Assembly (NCBI GenBank): GCA_937146725.1
Contig: CAKZRU010000071.1
Location: forward strand, 1 to 64,000
DNA length: 64,000 bases
Direction of reading: 5' to 3'
Source of the DNA: an uncultured Myxococcales bacterium
GTDB lineage: Bacteria; Myxococcota_A; Bradymonadia; UBA7976; VGTA01
Part shown: in pieces, positions 55,545 through 64,000 of the stretch
Layout: each line of letters starts with the position of its first letter
Position numbering within the stretch: the first letter of the stretch is position 1
Program-made: the position numbers and the translations under genes
The notes under the pieces: model-generated
Told to the model about the DNA's origin: nothing
Database searches by the model: none
What the model saw: only the letters and a program-made list of their open reading frames with translations

Positions 55545-57770
55545 TTATCTTGATTCTTGATTCAAAACTTGAGGAACAACATATACAACTTGACCACCAA
55601 AAGTATCTAAATGTTCTTGTACAAATTGTGCTTCAACCGCTTGATCAATCTGCTGAATTGCCTGTCTGGCACGCTTGCGTTTAGCATATTCGGTGAGCGA
55701 CTCTAAGGTGTAACTTTCATCTTGTTCTTCTAAACCAACCAACTCTAATTGCAGCGCATTAGGTCTTAGTTCAAAGCTTAGGTCTAAGCCCGTTTTTATA
55801 TGGTGAACAAGCTGTGTGATCACAATGTCTTTTTGATGATCAAACATTTGTATAAGATCAGTAGGTCCACCCCATACAAAGGTAAGGCTTTGCTGATTAT
55901 GATTCACTTCAAGCTTTATGTAACGTAACTTGATACGCATCTCGGCGCCTATAAATGAATCTTGCTGGCTAAGCCATTGGTTAAAGCCAACCAAACACTC
56001 ATAAACTTGATCATTTAGGCCTTGTCCATGCTTAGGGCTTTGTTCCGGATCGGCAGGCAAAGTCGGATGTTTTGGGCGTCCATGTGCTCCGCTGTTGATA
56101 AAGGCAGGAATCTCGTCCAATTCATCTGCCTCGACCGGCCTTTGTCCTACTTGATTATGCTGATGATTCGGTTCAACAGGAGTAGACTGTATCTGTCCTT
56201 GCTCGACATGCTCTTTATGCACTTTCTGTTGACTTATATGGCTTATAGCTTCGTGCATGGAAGCACTCTGAAAAGAAGAACCGGCCTGCTGTTCTGAACT
56301 GAGTTGAGGATCAATCATGCGACTTGGATCAGATGGTTGTGAATCTGAAGATGGCGCAAGCTCTGTCGCAGTAGCTTGCGCCTGACTAAAACCCGGGTTT
56401 GACTCTATTTGTTCAGCTTGAGTCTTAGGGCTTGATTCGATTGTATTTAAGTTTGCTGATGCTTGATCCATTTGTGTATTTGATGGATTTTGTATACTTG
56501 GTGCTTTCTGTATACTTGGTGCTTTCTGTATACTTGGTGCTTTCTGTATACTTGGAGGCCTAAAGCTTGGTGGCGGTGCTAATGGAGGTAACCCTGCATC
56601 TAAGCCCACTTGATTTAAATGTTGTTCAAGCGATAATAAACCACTCATTACTTCGCTCACCGTAGCTGTATCTGCTTGGTGACACATCTGCATTAAGCAC
56701 ATCTCAAGTAATAGTTTAGGATGAGCTGAACGCTGAATCTCGTCAGCCCTGAGGATTAAGGTCTGAAAAACTTGATGAATGGCACCTACTTGAAACTCTT
56801 GTGCAGCCTGCTGAGCAAGCTCAAGCTCAGAAGGCGGTAGACTTAAGATTTTTTCTGGTTCTGGATGCACCTTGATGACCATTAAATCTCTTAATAATTC
56901 TAAAAGATCTGCACTTAAGCGCTTAAGGTCGGCACCTTCTCCTGCATGACTACTGAGTAGGGTGATGACTTCGGCCGCATCCTGTCGTAATACCGCAGAA
57001 ATCAAGCTCAACATCATTTCTCTTGAGGTTAAGCCAAAGATATCTCTTGTTTTACGTTCGGTAATCGTTTCACCACAAAAGGAAATAAGCTGATCTAGTA
57101 AAGACAAAGAGTCTCTCATACCACCTTGGGCTTCTCGTGCAACATGCTCTAAAGCTGCTGATTCAACAGTAATTCCTTCGGCATGACAGATACGATCTAA
57201 AGCACCTACAATATCTTTGGAACTAATCCGTTTAAAATCAAAGCGTTGACATCTTGAGATAATCGTATCAGGAATCTTGTGAGGCTCGGTTGTCGCAAAA
57301 ATAAACTTAACATGTGGTGGTGGTTCTTCTAGCGTTTTAAGAAGCGCATTAAAGGCACCAACTGACAACATATGCACTTCATCTATTATATAGATTTTGA
57401 AACGACTTATGCTTGGACTAAAGCGAGTTGATTCTCGGAGTTCTCTAACTTGTTCTACACCGTTATTGCTAGCTCCGTCGATTTCAAAAACATCAACAGC
57501 ATTCCCCTGATTGACACTTAAACAGGAGTTACATTGCTCGCAGGGAGTAGGGACCGGTTGTGCTTCACTTAAGCAATTCAGTGCTTTAGCAAAAATGCGA
57601 GCGCATGATGTTTTGCCAACACCACGGCTACCGATAAAAAGTAAAGCATGTGGTACTCGGTCGCGCCGAATCGCATTTTGTAAAGTTTGAGTAATATGTC
57701 CCTGCCCAACAACATCATCAAAGCGGGTAGGTCTCCATTTTCGAGCGAGAACTAAATAAGACACAAGCAT
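55545..57770 (-). CDS. dnaX: DNA polymerase III gamma/tau subunit
   Basis: Clamp-loader ATPase. Seen: ARKWRPTRFDDVVGQ, Walker A IGSRGVGKTSCARI, zinc Cys (C...PCEQCNSC), Walker B IIDEVHMLS, sensor 1 FATTEPHKIP, and arginine finger region SRCQRF. The C-terminal third (about 380-600) is a Ser/Gln/Pro-rich linker with an 18-bp tandem repeat, then a domain V-like end. 741 aa. AGAGGA precedes the ATG. It is the head of dnaX-ybaB-recR, downstream of the SRP RNA gene. Confidence 0.95.
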   Translation of the reverse strand: MLVSYLVLARKWRPTRFDDVVGQGHITQTLQNAIRRDRVPHALLFIGSRGVGKTSCARIFAKALNCLSEAQPVPTPCEQCNSCLSVNQGNAVDVFEIDGASNNGVEQVRELRESTRFSPSISRFKIYIIDEVHMLSVGAFNALLKTLEEPPPHVKFIFATTEPHKIPDTIISRCQRFDFKRISSKDIVGALDRICHAEGITVESAALEHVAREAQGGMRDSLSLLDQLISFCGETITERKTRDIFGLTSREMMLSLISAVLRQDAAEVITLLSSHAGEGADLKRLSADLLELLRDLMVIKVHPEPEKILSLPPSELELAQQAAQEFQVGAIHQVFQTLILRADEIQRSAHPKLLLEMCLMQMCHQADTATVSEVMSGLLSLEQHLNQVGLDAGLPPLAPPPSFRPPSIQKAPSIQKAPSIQKAPSIQNPSNTQMDQASANLNTIESSPKTQAEQIESNPGFSQAQATATELAPSSDSQPSDPSRMIDPQLSSEQQAGSSFQSASMHEAISHISQQKVHKEHVEQGQIQSTPVEPNHQHNQVGQRPVEADELDEIPAFINSGAHGRPKHPTLPADPEQSPKHGQGLNDQVYECLVGFNQWLSQQDSFIGAEMRIKLRYIKLEVNHNQQSLTFVWGGPTDLIQMFDHQKDIVITQLVHHIKTGLDLSFELRPNALQLELVGLEEQDESYTLESLTEYAKRKRARQAIQQIDQAVEAQFVQEHLDTFGGQVVYVVPQVLNQESR
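56491..56558 (-). repeat. 18-bp coding repeat in dnaX linker, 3.8 units
   Basis: Three exact 18-base units plus a partial fourth encode KAPSIQ-type hexapeptides in the disordered tau linker. Confidence 0.95.
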
Positions 57771-57925
57771 TCCTCTTTCAGTGAGTGCTCAGTAAGCAAA
57801 AGCGCTTTGTGAGTAGACTCATCTTCTTAACGAGACTCAAGAACAAAAATGAAAGTATAATGTCAGATATTTTTTGGAGATACATTTTTATGTTAATCAG
57901 TACTTATCCAAATAAACAAATCTAC

Positions 57926-57945
57926 AAAAAAGGAAGGGCTTCCCA
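57926..57945 (-). terminator. Terminator at end of SRP RNA gene
   Basis: GGAAG-GG-CTTCC hairpin followed on the minus strand by six T (57931-57926). It overlaps the 3' strand of the SRP RNA helix. Confidence 0.7.
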
Positions 57946-58028
57946 CTGACACCCTGGAGGTCTGCTACCGTTGCTGCATTCCTGCTCTGGCGGAGTTCAC
58001 AGTTCTCAGTCATCAGTGTTCAGCCCAG
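57932..58028 (-). ncRNA. ffs: Bacterial SRP (4.5S-type) RNA
   Basis: About 95 nt of signal recognition particle RNA, which binds Ffh to target membrane proteins. On the minus strand the ends pair (GGGCT with AGCCC, ACACTGA with TCAGTG-T) and the apex has the domain IV motif GCAGGAATGC, a GGAA tetraloop closed by GCA/TGC, followed by AGCAACGGTAGCAG. It is a small SRP RNA without an Alu domain. Its 5' end abuts the tRNA-Ser(GGA) 3' end with at most two bases between, and dnaX follows, an old bacterial gene order. End points are approximate. Confidence 0.9.
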
Positions 58029-58117
58029 CGGAGAGAGTGGGATTCGAACCCACGGTGCCCTTTTGAGGCACACACGATTTCCAATCGTGCTCCTTAGACC
58101 AACTCGGTCACCTCTCC
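58029..58117 (-). tRNA. tRNA-Ser (anticodon GGA)
   Basis: Minus strand: acceptor GGAGAGG paired to TCTCTCC; anticodon loop TTGGAAA with GGA; long variable arm GTGCC/GGCAC-like; T arm GTGGGTTCGAATCCCAC; discriminator G. CCA is not encoded. Reads UCC/UCU. It lies immediately before the SRP RNA. Confidence 0.97.
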
Positions 58118-58236
58118 GTGTGTGAGAGTTATTCTCACACTGTGTGTCTCGCGTCAAGTACGAGTTTTTAAGAATAGGTGATTCTTGTCTTTTAATAAAT
58201 CTGTATAAAACACTTTTTATATGATTCGTCAAGTAG

Positions 58237-58896
58237 TTAAAGCTCATCATTAGGAATTGATATGAGAGAATTTTTTTTAAGTACTTGGTATGTATTCTGT
58301 TTTTGGCGCTTAGATTTTTGCTTATTTTCTAAACGACGAGCCCTAAAGAAGTCTTTGAGTAGCTTTGCACATCGTTTTGCCTCAAGACCAGCGATAAAGC
58401 TTGTACGATGATTGAGTCGCTCATCACTTAAAATATTATAAATAGAACGGACGGCCCCTGCTTTGGGGTCATCACAACCATAAACAATATGTTTTACACG
58501 AGCATTAATAATAGCGCCGGCACACATAATGCAAGGTTCAAGTGTGACATATAAAATGCATTCATGAAGTCGCCAATACCCCAGAGCTTGTGCCGCCCTT
58601 TGCATGGCAATGACTTCAGCATGAGCACAGGGGTCATGCTTGGTTTCACGTAAATTATATGCTTGAGCGATGATTTGCTTTTCTTGGGAGCTTGGATCTT
58701 CGTATACAATCACAGCGCCAACCGGCACTTCACCTTGTTTGGCTGCTTGCTCGGCTTGATTTATGGCTATGTCCATATAAAACTTATCAGACTCAGCAGT
58801 CGAAAAGTCATTACCATTATCTAATGGTAACTTTTCTTGTTCTTTATCTTGCTCTCTATCTTGCCCTAAGTTTTTTTCTTGCTTGCTAAGAATCAT
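58237..58896 (-). CDS. tadA: tRNA-specific adenosine deaminase
   Basis: Deaminates wobble A34 of tRNA-Arg to inosine. Seen: zinc motif CAHAEVIAMQ, VTLEPCIMCAGAI, and VYGCDDPKAGA. About 40 extra N-terminal residues (Glu/Asp/Lys/Gln-rich) precede the usual start region at MDIAINQ (58776), and no strong ribosome site supports either ATG, so the start is uncertain. It lies between two tRNA-Ser genes, and with the SRP RNA, dnaX, ybaB and recR in a conserved cluster. Confidence 0.92.
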   Translation of the reverse strand: MILSKQEKNLGQDREQDKEQEKLPLDNGNDFSTAESDKFYMDIAINQAEQAAKQGEVPVGAVIVYEDPSSQEKQIIAQAYNLRETKHDPCAHAEVIAMQRAAQALGYWRLHECILYVTLEPCIMCAGAIINARVKHIVYGCDDPKAGAVRSIYNILSDERLNHRTSFIAGLEAKRCAKLLKDFFRARRLENKQKSKRQKQNTYQVLKKNSLISIPNDEL

Positions 58897-58936
58897 TTTT
58901 GAATCTTGCTTTGAAATCTAGGAAGATAAAAAGGAG

Positions 58937-59023
58937 CGGAGAGGGTGGGATTCGAACCCACGGTAGGGATTAACCTACGGCGGTTTTCAAGACCGCTGCC
59001 TTAAACCACTCGGCCACCTCTCC
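58937..59023 (-). tRNA. tRNA-Ser (anticodon UGA)
   Basis: Minus strand: acceptor GGAGAGG/CCTCTCC; anticodon stem GCGGTCT-TGA-AAACCGC with UGA; long variable arm TAGG...CCTA; T arm GTGGGTTCGAATCCCAC; discriminator G; CCA not encoded. Reads UCA and UCG. It lies between serS and tadA. Confidence 0.97.
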
Positions 59024-59123
59024 AAACCAAAAGAAAATTAACCGAGCTTTGCCCTAAGGTCAAGCTTTTTTTTAGTAGAAAATAGACAAAGTGATTTTCT
59101 AAAGGAAGATCAAAAACTTAGCG

Positions 59124-60395
59124 TTATTTAATCTCTGTTAGTCCTCTCATATATGGAACTAGAACTTCAGGAACAGTAATACTGCCATCTTCATTTTGAT
59201 AGTTTTCAAGAATAGCCACCAAGGTGCGACCAACAGCCAACCCAGAACCATTAAGAGTATGACAAAGTTGAGGCTTGCTATTGGGCTCAGGGCGATAACG
59301 AATACTTGCTCGACGAGCCTGAAAGTCTCTAAAGTTTGAACAAGAGCTGATTTCCCGATACGCCTGTTGTCCGGGTAACCATACCTCTAAATCATAAGTT
59401 TTAGCAGCTGAGAACCCTAGGTCTCCTGTACAAAGAATCATGGTTCTGAAGTGTAAGCCCAAACGCTTTAAAATGGTTTCGGCATGGCCTGTCAGCTGTT
59501 CTAGACCTGCATCGCTGTCTTCTGGACGTACAAATTGGACAAGCTCGACTTTTTGAAATTGGTGTTGACGAATCAAACCTCGCGTATCTCTACCATAGCT
59601 TCCGGCTTCTCGTCTAAAGCAAGGCGTATAGGCTGTATAACGCACAGGAAGTTCACTGCCATCGATAATTTCGTCACGATGTAAGTTGGTCACCGGTACT
59701 TCTGCTGTTGGAATTAAGGCAAGGTTATCACGTTCTAAGATAAATGAATCATCTTTGAACTTAGGGAACTGTCCTGTGCCTTGCATTGAGTCATAATTCA
59801 CCAAAAAAGGAGGCAATACCTCAGTGTAGCCATGCTCCTCGGTGTGAACATCAAGCATAAACTGAATGAGTGCTCTTTCCAAGCGAGCTAGGGGGCCTTT
59901 GAGCACAGAAAAGCGAGAGTGAGCCACCTTTACCGCTCGCTCAAAATCGAGATAACCTAAGTTTTCACCTAACTCCCAGTGCTCTTTTGGAGTAAAGCCA
60001 AAGCTTGGTTTTTCACCATAAGTTCTCAAAACTCGGTTATCTGTTTCACTACAACCAACCGGTAAATCCTCATCGGGTAGATTAGGGATTTGAAGGACTT
60101 CTGCATTCAGCAGTTCTTCTGTCTCTTTTAAGCTTTGCGCCAAAGTTTTAATTTCTTGAGAAAGTGCGCGCATCTGATCTCTAAAGCTTGCAAACTCTGG
60201 TCCCTTTTTGTCCGCTGTCTTCATAGAAGCTTCAGTAACTGATTTTTGATGACGCAGTTCTTCGGTACGTACAATGAGTTCACGTCGTCGCTTACTTAAC
60301 TCAACGACCTCAGCAAATGAGATATCTGAACCACGACGGGCTAAGCGTTCTTGAAAAGTCTCAGGGTCTTGGTCAATCTTTCTTATATCAAGCAT
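59124..60395 (-). CDS. serS: Seryl-tRNA synthetase
   Basis: Class II synthetase charging tRNA-Ser (both tRNAs here). N-terminal antiparallel coiled coil (about 25-105), motif 2 [21 protein letters not shown] (as FRREAG and [12 protein letters not shown]), motif 3 [18 protein letters not shown]. 423 aa normal. Placed next to a tRNA-Ser gene. Confidence 0.96.
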   Translation of the reverse strand: MLDIRKIDQDPETFQERLARRGSDISFAEVVELSKRRRELIVRTEELRHQKSVTEASMKTADKKGPEFASFRDQMRALSQEIKTLAQSLKETEELLNAEVLQIPNLPDEDLPVGCSETDNRVLRTYGEKPSFGFTPKEHWELGENLGYLDFERAVKVAHSRFSVLKGPLARLERALIQFMLDVHTEEHGYTEVLPPFLVNYDSMQGTGQFPKFKDDSFILERDNLALIPTAEVPVTNLHRDEIIDGSELPVRYTAYTPCFRREAGSYGRDTRGLIRQHQFQKVELVQFVRPEDSDAGLEQLTGHAETILKRLGLHFRTMILCTGDLGFSAAKTYDLEVWLPGQQAYREISSCSNFRDFQARRASIRYRPEPNSKPQLCHTLNGSGLAVGRTLVAILENYQNEDGSITVPEVLVPYMRGLTEIK

Positions 60396-60565
60396 AATGT
60401 CGGCTCCTCACCGGTCAGCATTCTATGATTTGAGCTGTTTATGGTGAGGCTTACCGCAAGCTGAGATTTGTTTCAACCTTGTTTATGTTGATTTACAAGA
60501 GAAAGACCAGAAAACTTAATTGCTAGGCATGAACTAAGTAATTCATTAAAGGCTGTATCACTGGC

Positions 60566-63500
60566 TTATAGCGATCGTACAATCTCTCTAGCCGATTCGG
60601 CAAACTCACCTTTGGGCTGTACTTTTAGATAGCTTTTACAGTACTTTTTGGCCTTACGTCTTGAAAGGGGCTGATATAAGGTACAATAACGATATAGGGC
60701 CTCTGGATGTCGTCTATTCTTCTTTAAAATCTTATCCAAAGCTTTACGGGCTAATTTTGTTTGTGGCGGAATTTGATTTAAATACTCTCTGGCAGTACCA
60801 ATCAGAGCCGGAGTATAGTTTGGATTATGTTTTAAAGCCTTTTTGAAATGCTTCATCACTGCTTTTTGATCGCCAAGCTTACGATATAAGCTCGCTAAGT
60901 TTGACCATACATCAGCTCGCTTTGGTGCACACTTACTCGCTTTAGTAAAGTCTTCAAGAGCTAAGCTTAATTCCTTGTTCTGCTGTGAGTGAATACGACC
61001 TACACGATAATGAATATCACACACATCTGGATTAGAATCTTGGCCGTCTTTAATCAATAAAGCTGCGCTTTCATAAGCGTTACGAAGTTCACTTGAATCA
61101 AGTTGGTCGCCATTTGCTTCCAATGCTCGCCCGTGCCAATAGTGCAATTTAGGATCTTGTTGCTTAATTTCAGCTGCAACTTTTAAGTTTTCAACTGCTT
61201 CTTGAGCATTCTTTTGCTTAAGCAACAGCTTACCCATTGCAAAACGAGTGTCTGCATCTCTTGGGTTAACCGCAAGGGCTTGCTCATAATATTGCTTTGC
61301 TTTGGCCTTATCCTTCATTGACTCCATCACCATCCCCATAGAACGCAAAGCGTCTAAATGCTCTCGATCCTGATCCAAAACTTTCTGATAATAGCCTTGA
61401 GCTTCTTTGAGTTCACCAAGTGATTGCTGCGCTCGCCCAAACTCAAAGTTAAGATCTCCATAATACCCTTGCTGCTTGAGCCATCTTAAATCCTTAAGCG
61501 CTTCTTGGGGTTGCTTGAGGGCCAAGGAAGCTCGTGCTCTTTGAGCTCGTGCTTTATGATTACTTGGATCAATCATCAAGGCTTGATCATAAGATTCTTT
61601 CGCTTGCATAAAGAACTTCTCTTGACCGCTTGTTTGAGCGATTTTGAGTTTAATATCTCCAAAGCCGTTATGTAATGCAGATGACCAAGGGCGTTGATTA
61701 ATTTGCCCTTGTAAGTAACTTTGAGCTTCTTTTACTCGAGCTTCTTTGATCAAAAGATCAGTCATCGCCAAAATTGGTTCTGGTGCATCAGGTTTGAGCT
61801 GATGGGCTTTTTCAAAGGCCGATCGAGCCTTTGTGTAATCATGCTGTTTCAGTAATTCTTTACCAAAGGCAATTCTTGGGCGAGGGTCATTTGGATACTT
61901 GTCCATGGTTTGCTTGAGCTTTTCTAAGGCCTTATCCTTACGCTCTAGCTTTTGTAATAAGTCATACTCTTTAAGATCCAAGCTCACAGAGCCACCAGAC
62001 TTTTTATTGAGACTTTCCACTTCTTGTAAAGCAAGTTTCCAATTACGTGTCTTACGAGGCCCTTCTAGTAAGCGTGCTAAGGCTTCTTCTTGATCTGGAG
62101 TTTTACTAAGAGCAGAGCGTAATGCTTCAAGCTTAGCCTGTTCCTGATTCATCAATAGTGATTGATCTGTTTCAGATAGGGTACTTGACTTTGACTTAAG
62201 CTTTTCAATTTCATTTTGCATTACATGGGCAAAAGTATCCATTGTTTGTGCTTTATCTTCTTCTGAAAACCGTTCTGGTGGTGCTTCAAACAGATTGTTT
62301 ATCCAACCAAAAGCAGCGCCATCATTACCCTCTTTCAGATTTACCTCGGCAAGTGCTCGATGCAAAGCCGGACTTCCATTTCCGTCCTTGACTAACTTTT
62401 GCAAAGCTGCTTTAGCTTGACTTAAGTCGCCATTTCTTATCGCTAATTCTGCATATTTCTGTTGAGCTGATTCACGTTGTGGATCTAATTTCCTTGCTTG
62501 GTCAAAAGCATTTTGAGCCCGCTTTGTTTGGCCTCTTTGTAAGTAAGCATGTGCCATAAGCTCTTGAGCACTCGCATCTTTAGGTCGTGCTAAACCAAAG
62601 GCAATTGCTCGCTCTTGTGCTCCATCTAACTGGTGAATTAAATGACTAGCGGTTAATGCGCGTTCACCTTCGATACTTTGAGCTTCTTTTGAGTCAAGTT
62701 GACTACTTAAAACATTTGCATCTCTTGCCCACACTGCTTGAGGACGATTAAAATGTAATGCGCCCATAGCCAGTTTTTCGATTTTTTCGGTTTTAGGAGT
62801 ATTCTTACTCGCCTTCATTGTTTGAATGATCTTATGAAAGCCTTCTGCATCAAGAGGAGAGGGATTTTTCAAAGTTTCGGCATATGCACCCGCTTTATTA
62901 AGATCACTAGGTTTAAATGCAGACTTCAAACCTTTACTCATTGTAAACCATGAGGCTTTATTGCTTTGAGACGCTTGAGATGCTTGAGGCTTTTGCCCTG
63001 CTTTCACAGTTGATGTGGTTAAAGTGTTTTGAGTCCCAGCTTTAACGCTCTCAGAGCTTTGAGGCACTTTCTGCTCTTGACTTGCTTGTCCTTTAGCTGC
63101 TTGTGAAATACTCCGAAGTTGTGATGAGGTCTCTTCACTATTTCCTAAGGGACGTTGGTTTGCCTTAACATTGGCTTCTTGTTTTGTTGTATCAACCGAG
63201 TCAGAGCTAATCCCAAAGTTCTGTAACTGTGCTGTCATTTGATCAACAAGCTCAGGTTTTTGCGTAAAGATATAAGTTCCCGAAACAATAAGTAATAGAG
63301 CGATCCAAAGTAGGGCTCTATTCGATGATTTTGGTTGGGCTTTTGTGGAAGTATTTGACTCTTGTGGCTCTCCTTTTTCTTCAAGCTCTAATTCGGCTTG
63401 CTCAGCCTTAGGATTAGAGGTTTCATCTTCCTCGAATTCATCCTCCACACCGATCGACATCAATTCATCATTAACATTATCTTCAATGTCTGCCGACTTG

Positions 63501-64000
63501 CTTTCTTCGTTACTTCCCATATCAAATACGATCGCTGAAGCATCAATAGGGAGTTCTTCTTGATTCTGTATATCAGTGCTTATGTCATTGATAAACTCAT
63601 CTTGCGCTTCTGCCTGCTGTGAAGATTGCGTAGAGCCTCCAAAGTCAAAATCACGACTTACACCAAAGTCAAAACCATGATCAAAAGCTGATTGTTCTGA
63701 TGAAAAAATAGCCTGTTGTACAGAGGATTCTGGATCGATTTGACTGGAGAAGCTTGCTTGTGCTTCTAAAATAGCATTCTTCCCCTGTGGTGATGCATCA
63801 AACAAGGTTTCGATGTCTTCTTCACCTTGATCAAAAAGGTCGCTTAAACCACCAAACTCAATTTGACCGACTGTACCTTGCGCTTTGAGCTCCGGTGATT
63901 CGGCGGGCGCTGATTGAACGGCAAATAACTCCGGTGATTCGGCGGGCGCTGATTGAACGGCAAATAACTCCGGTGACTCGGCGGGCGCTGATTGAACGGC
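60566..64000 (-). CDS. Large TPR membrane protein (N-terminus beyond the window)
   Basis: The frame is open from 64000 (1144 codons before the stop) with no Met-type start needed; the apparent start at 63805 is an internal TTG. The N-terminal part seen is acidic with a 39-bp tandem repeat (AVQSAPAESPELF) at its beginning, then GQIEFGGLSDLF. One membrane helix (ALLWIALLLIVSGTYIFTQ) lies near 63300. The rest, over 700 residues, is tandem TPR-like helices (ALAVNPRDADTRFAMGKLLL, ALMIDPSNHKARAQRA). Probably a scaffold at the inner membrane with its repeats in the periplasm; partners are unknown. Confidence 0.85.
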   Translation of the reverse strand, partial: AVQSAPAESPELFAVQSAPAESPELFAVQSAPAESPELKAQGTVGQIEFGGLSDLFDQGEEDIETLFDASPQGKNAILEAQASFSSQIDPESSVQQAIFSSEQSAFDHGFDFGVSRDFDFGGSTQSSQQAEAQDEFINDISTDIQNQEELPIDASAIVFDMGSNEESKSADIEDNVNDELMSIGVEDEFEEDETSNPKAEQAELELEEKGEPQESNTSTKAQPKSSNRALLWIALLLIVSGTYIFTQKPELVDQMTAQLQNFGISSDSVDTTKQEANVKANQRPLGNSEETSSQLRSISQAAKGQASQEQKVPQSSESVKAGTQNTLTTSTVKAGQKPQASQASQSNKASWFTMSKGLKSAFKPSDLNKAGAYAETLKNPSPLDAEGFHKIIQTMKASKNTPKTEKIEKLAMGALHFNRPQAVWARDANVLSSQLDSKEAQSIEGERALTASHLIHQLDGAQERAIAFGLARPKDASAQELMAHAYLQRGQTKRAQNAFDQARKLDPQRESAQQKYAELAIRNGDLSQAKAALQKLVKDGNGSPALHRALAEVNLKEGNDGAAFGWINNLFEAPPERFSEEDKAQTMDTFAHVMQNEIEKLKSKSSTLSETDQSLLMNQEQAKLEALRSALSKTPDQEEALARLLEGPRKTRNWKLALQEVESLNKKSGGSVSLDLKEYDLLQKLERKDKALEKLKQTMDKYPNDPRPRIAFGKELLKQHDYTKARSAFEKAHQLKPDAPEPILAMTDLLIKEARVKEAQSYLQGQINQRPWSSALHNGFGDIKLKIAQTSGQEKFFMQAKESYDQALMIDPSNHKARAQRARASLALKQPQEALKDLRWLKQQGYYGDLNFEFGRAQQSLGELKEAQGYYQKVLDQDREHLDALRSMGMVMESMKDKAKAKQYYEQALAVNPRDADTRFAMGKLLLKQKNAQEAVENLKVAAEIKQQDPKLHYWHGRALEANGDQLDSSELRNAYESAALLIKDGQDSNPDVCDIHYRVGRIHSQQNKELSLALEDFTKASKCAPKRADVWSNLASLYRKLGDQKAVMKHFKKALKHNPNYTPALIGTAREYLNQIPPQTKLARKALDKILKKNRRHPEALYRYCTLYQPLSRRKAKKYCKSYLKVQPKGEFAESAREIVRSL
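63886..64000 (-). repeat. 39-bp coding tandem repeat, about 2.9 units visible
   Basis: Unit of 39 bases encoding AVQSAPAESPELF, with one base varying between copies; it runs into the window edge so the true copy number is unknown. Confidence 0.95.

Noticed and set aside
58020..58250. 76-aa minus-strand ORF
   Set aside because: It covers tRNA-Ser(GGA) and reads the tRNA as protein.

Overview
The window reads as a chromosomal segment of an AT-leaning (roughly 40-45% GC by eye), flagellated, diderm bacterium of the Myxococcota/Bradymonadia ('deltaproteobacterial') type. The pointers are: LPS synthesis (WaaA), an FadL-type porin, many lipoproteins, a PEGA-domain Ser/Thr kinase, an MglA/MglB-type pair, DUF4215-like Cys-rich repeats with PPC domains, an Hydin/ASH-type surface lipoprotein and large TPR proteins. 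The lineage is inferred from gene content only. I saw no insertion sequence, prophage, integrase or CRISPR array. Most genes lie on the minus strand.

Layout. 1-6714: envelope genes. These are the 5' part of a secreted PKD/alpha-toroid-like protein that runs off the left edge, an FadL porin, and a 1022-aa lipoprotein with 13 tandem pentapeptides and six PPC domains. 6801-13173: a TPR protein with an M14 carboxypeptidase, then on the plus strand a MutH-like endonuclease, a VKOR-DsbA fusion, SuhB and RsmG. 13225-18635: PrfC, a TrmA/RlmD-family protein that lacks its catalytic residues, and a choice-of-anchor-D lipoprotein. 18817-26351: a translationally coupled operon plsB / ABC ATPase / MacB-like permease / Ser-Thr kinase. 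26403-35351: a lipoprotein, korAB, an unknown gene, then dtd-aroA-cmk-waaA. 35457-39875: a double AAA+ ATPase divergent from a flagellin that carries a HExxH metalloprotease domain (a flagellinolysin). 39878-47483: a DUF2007-like membrane protein, an unknown protein, UvrD, GlmS and another repeat-bearing lipoprotein. 47566-51898: a three-gene operon of unknown, possibly regulatory, proteins. 52241-54347: an abundant-looking lipoprotein with its own terminator, then MglA and a roadblock protein. 54481-60395: the old core cluster serS / tRNA-Ser / tadA / tRNA-Ser / SRP RNA / dnaX / ybaB / recR. 60566-64000: a giant TPR protein that runs off the right edge.

Main points of interest: the proteolytic flagellin; the TrmA-family pseudoenzyme that keeps its Fe-S cysteines; the phospholipid acyltransferase-transporter-kinase operon and the eight-cysteine insert in its permease; and a window-wide habit of short in-frame tandem repeats, above all AG(E/D)-type linkers right after the lipobox of three unrelated lipoproteins.
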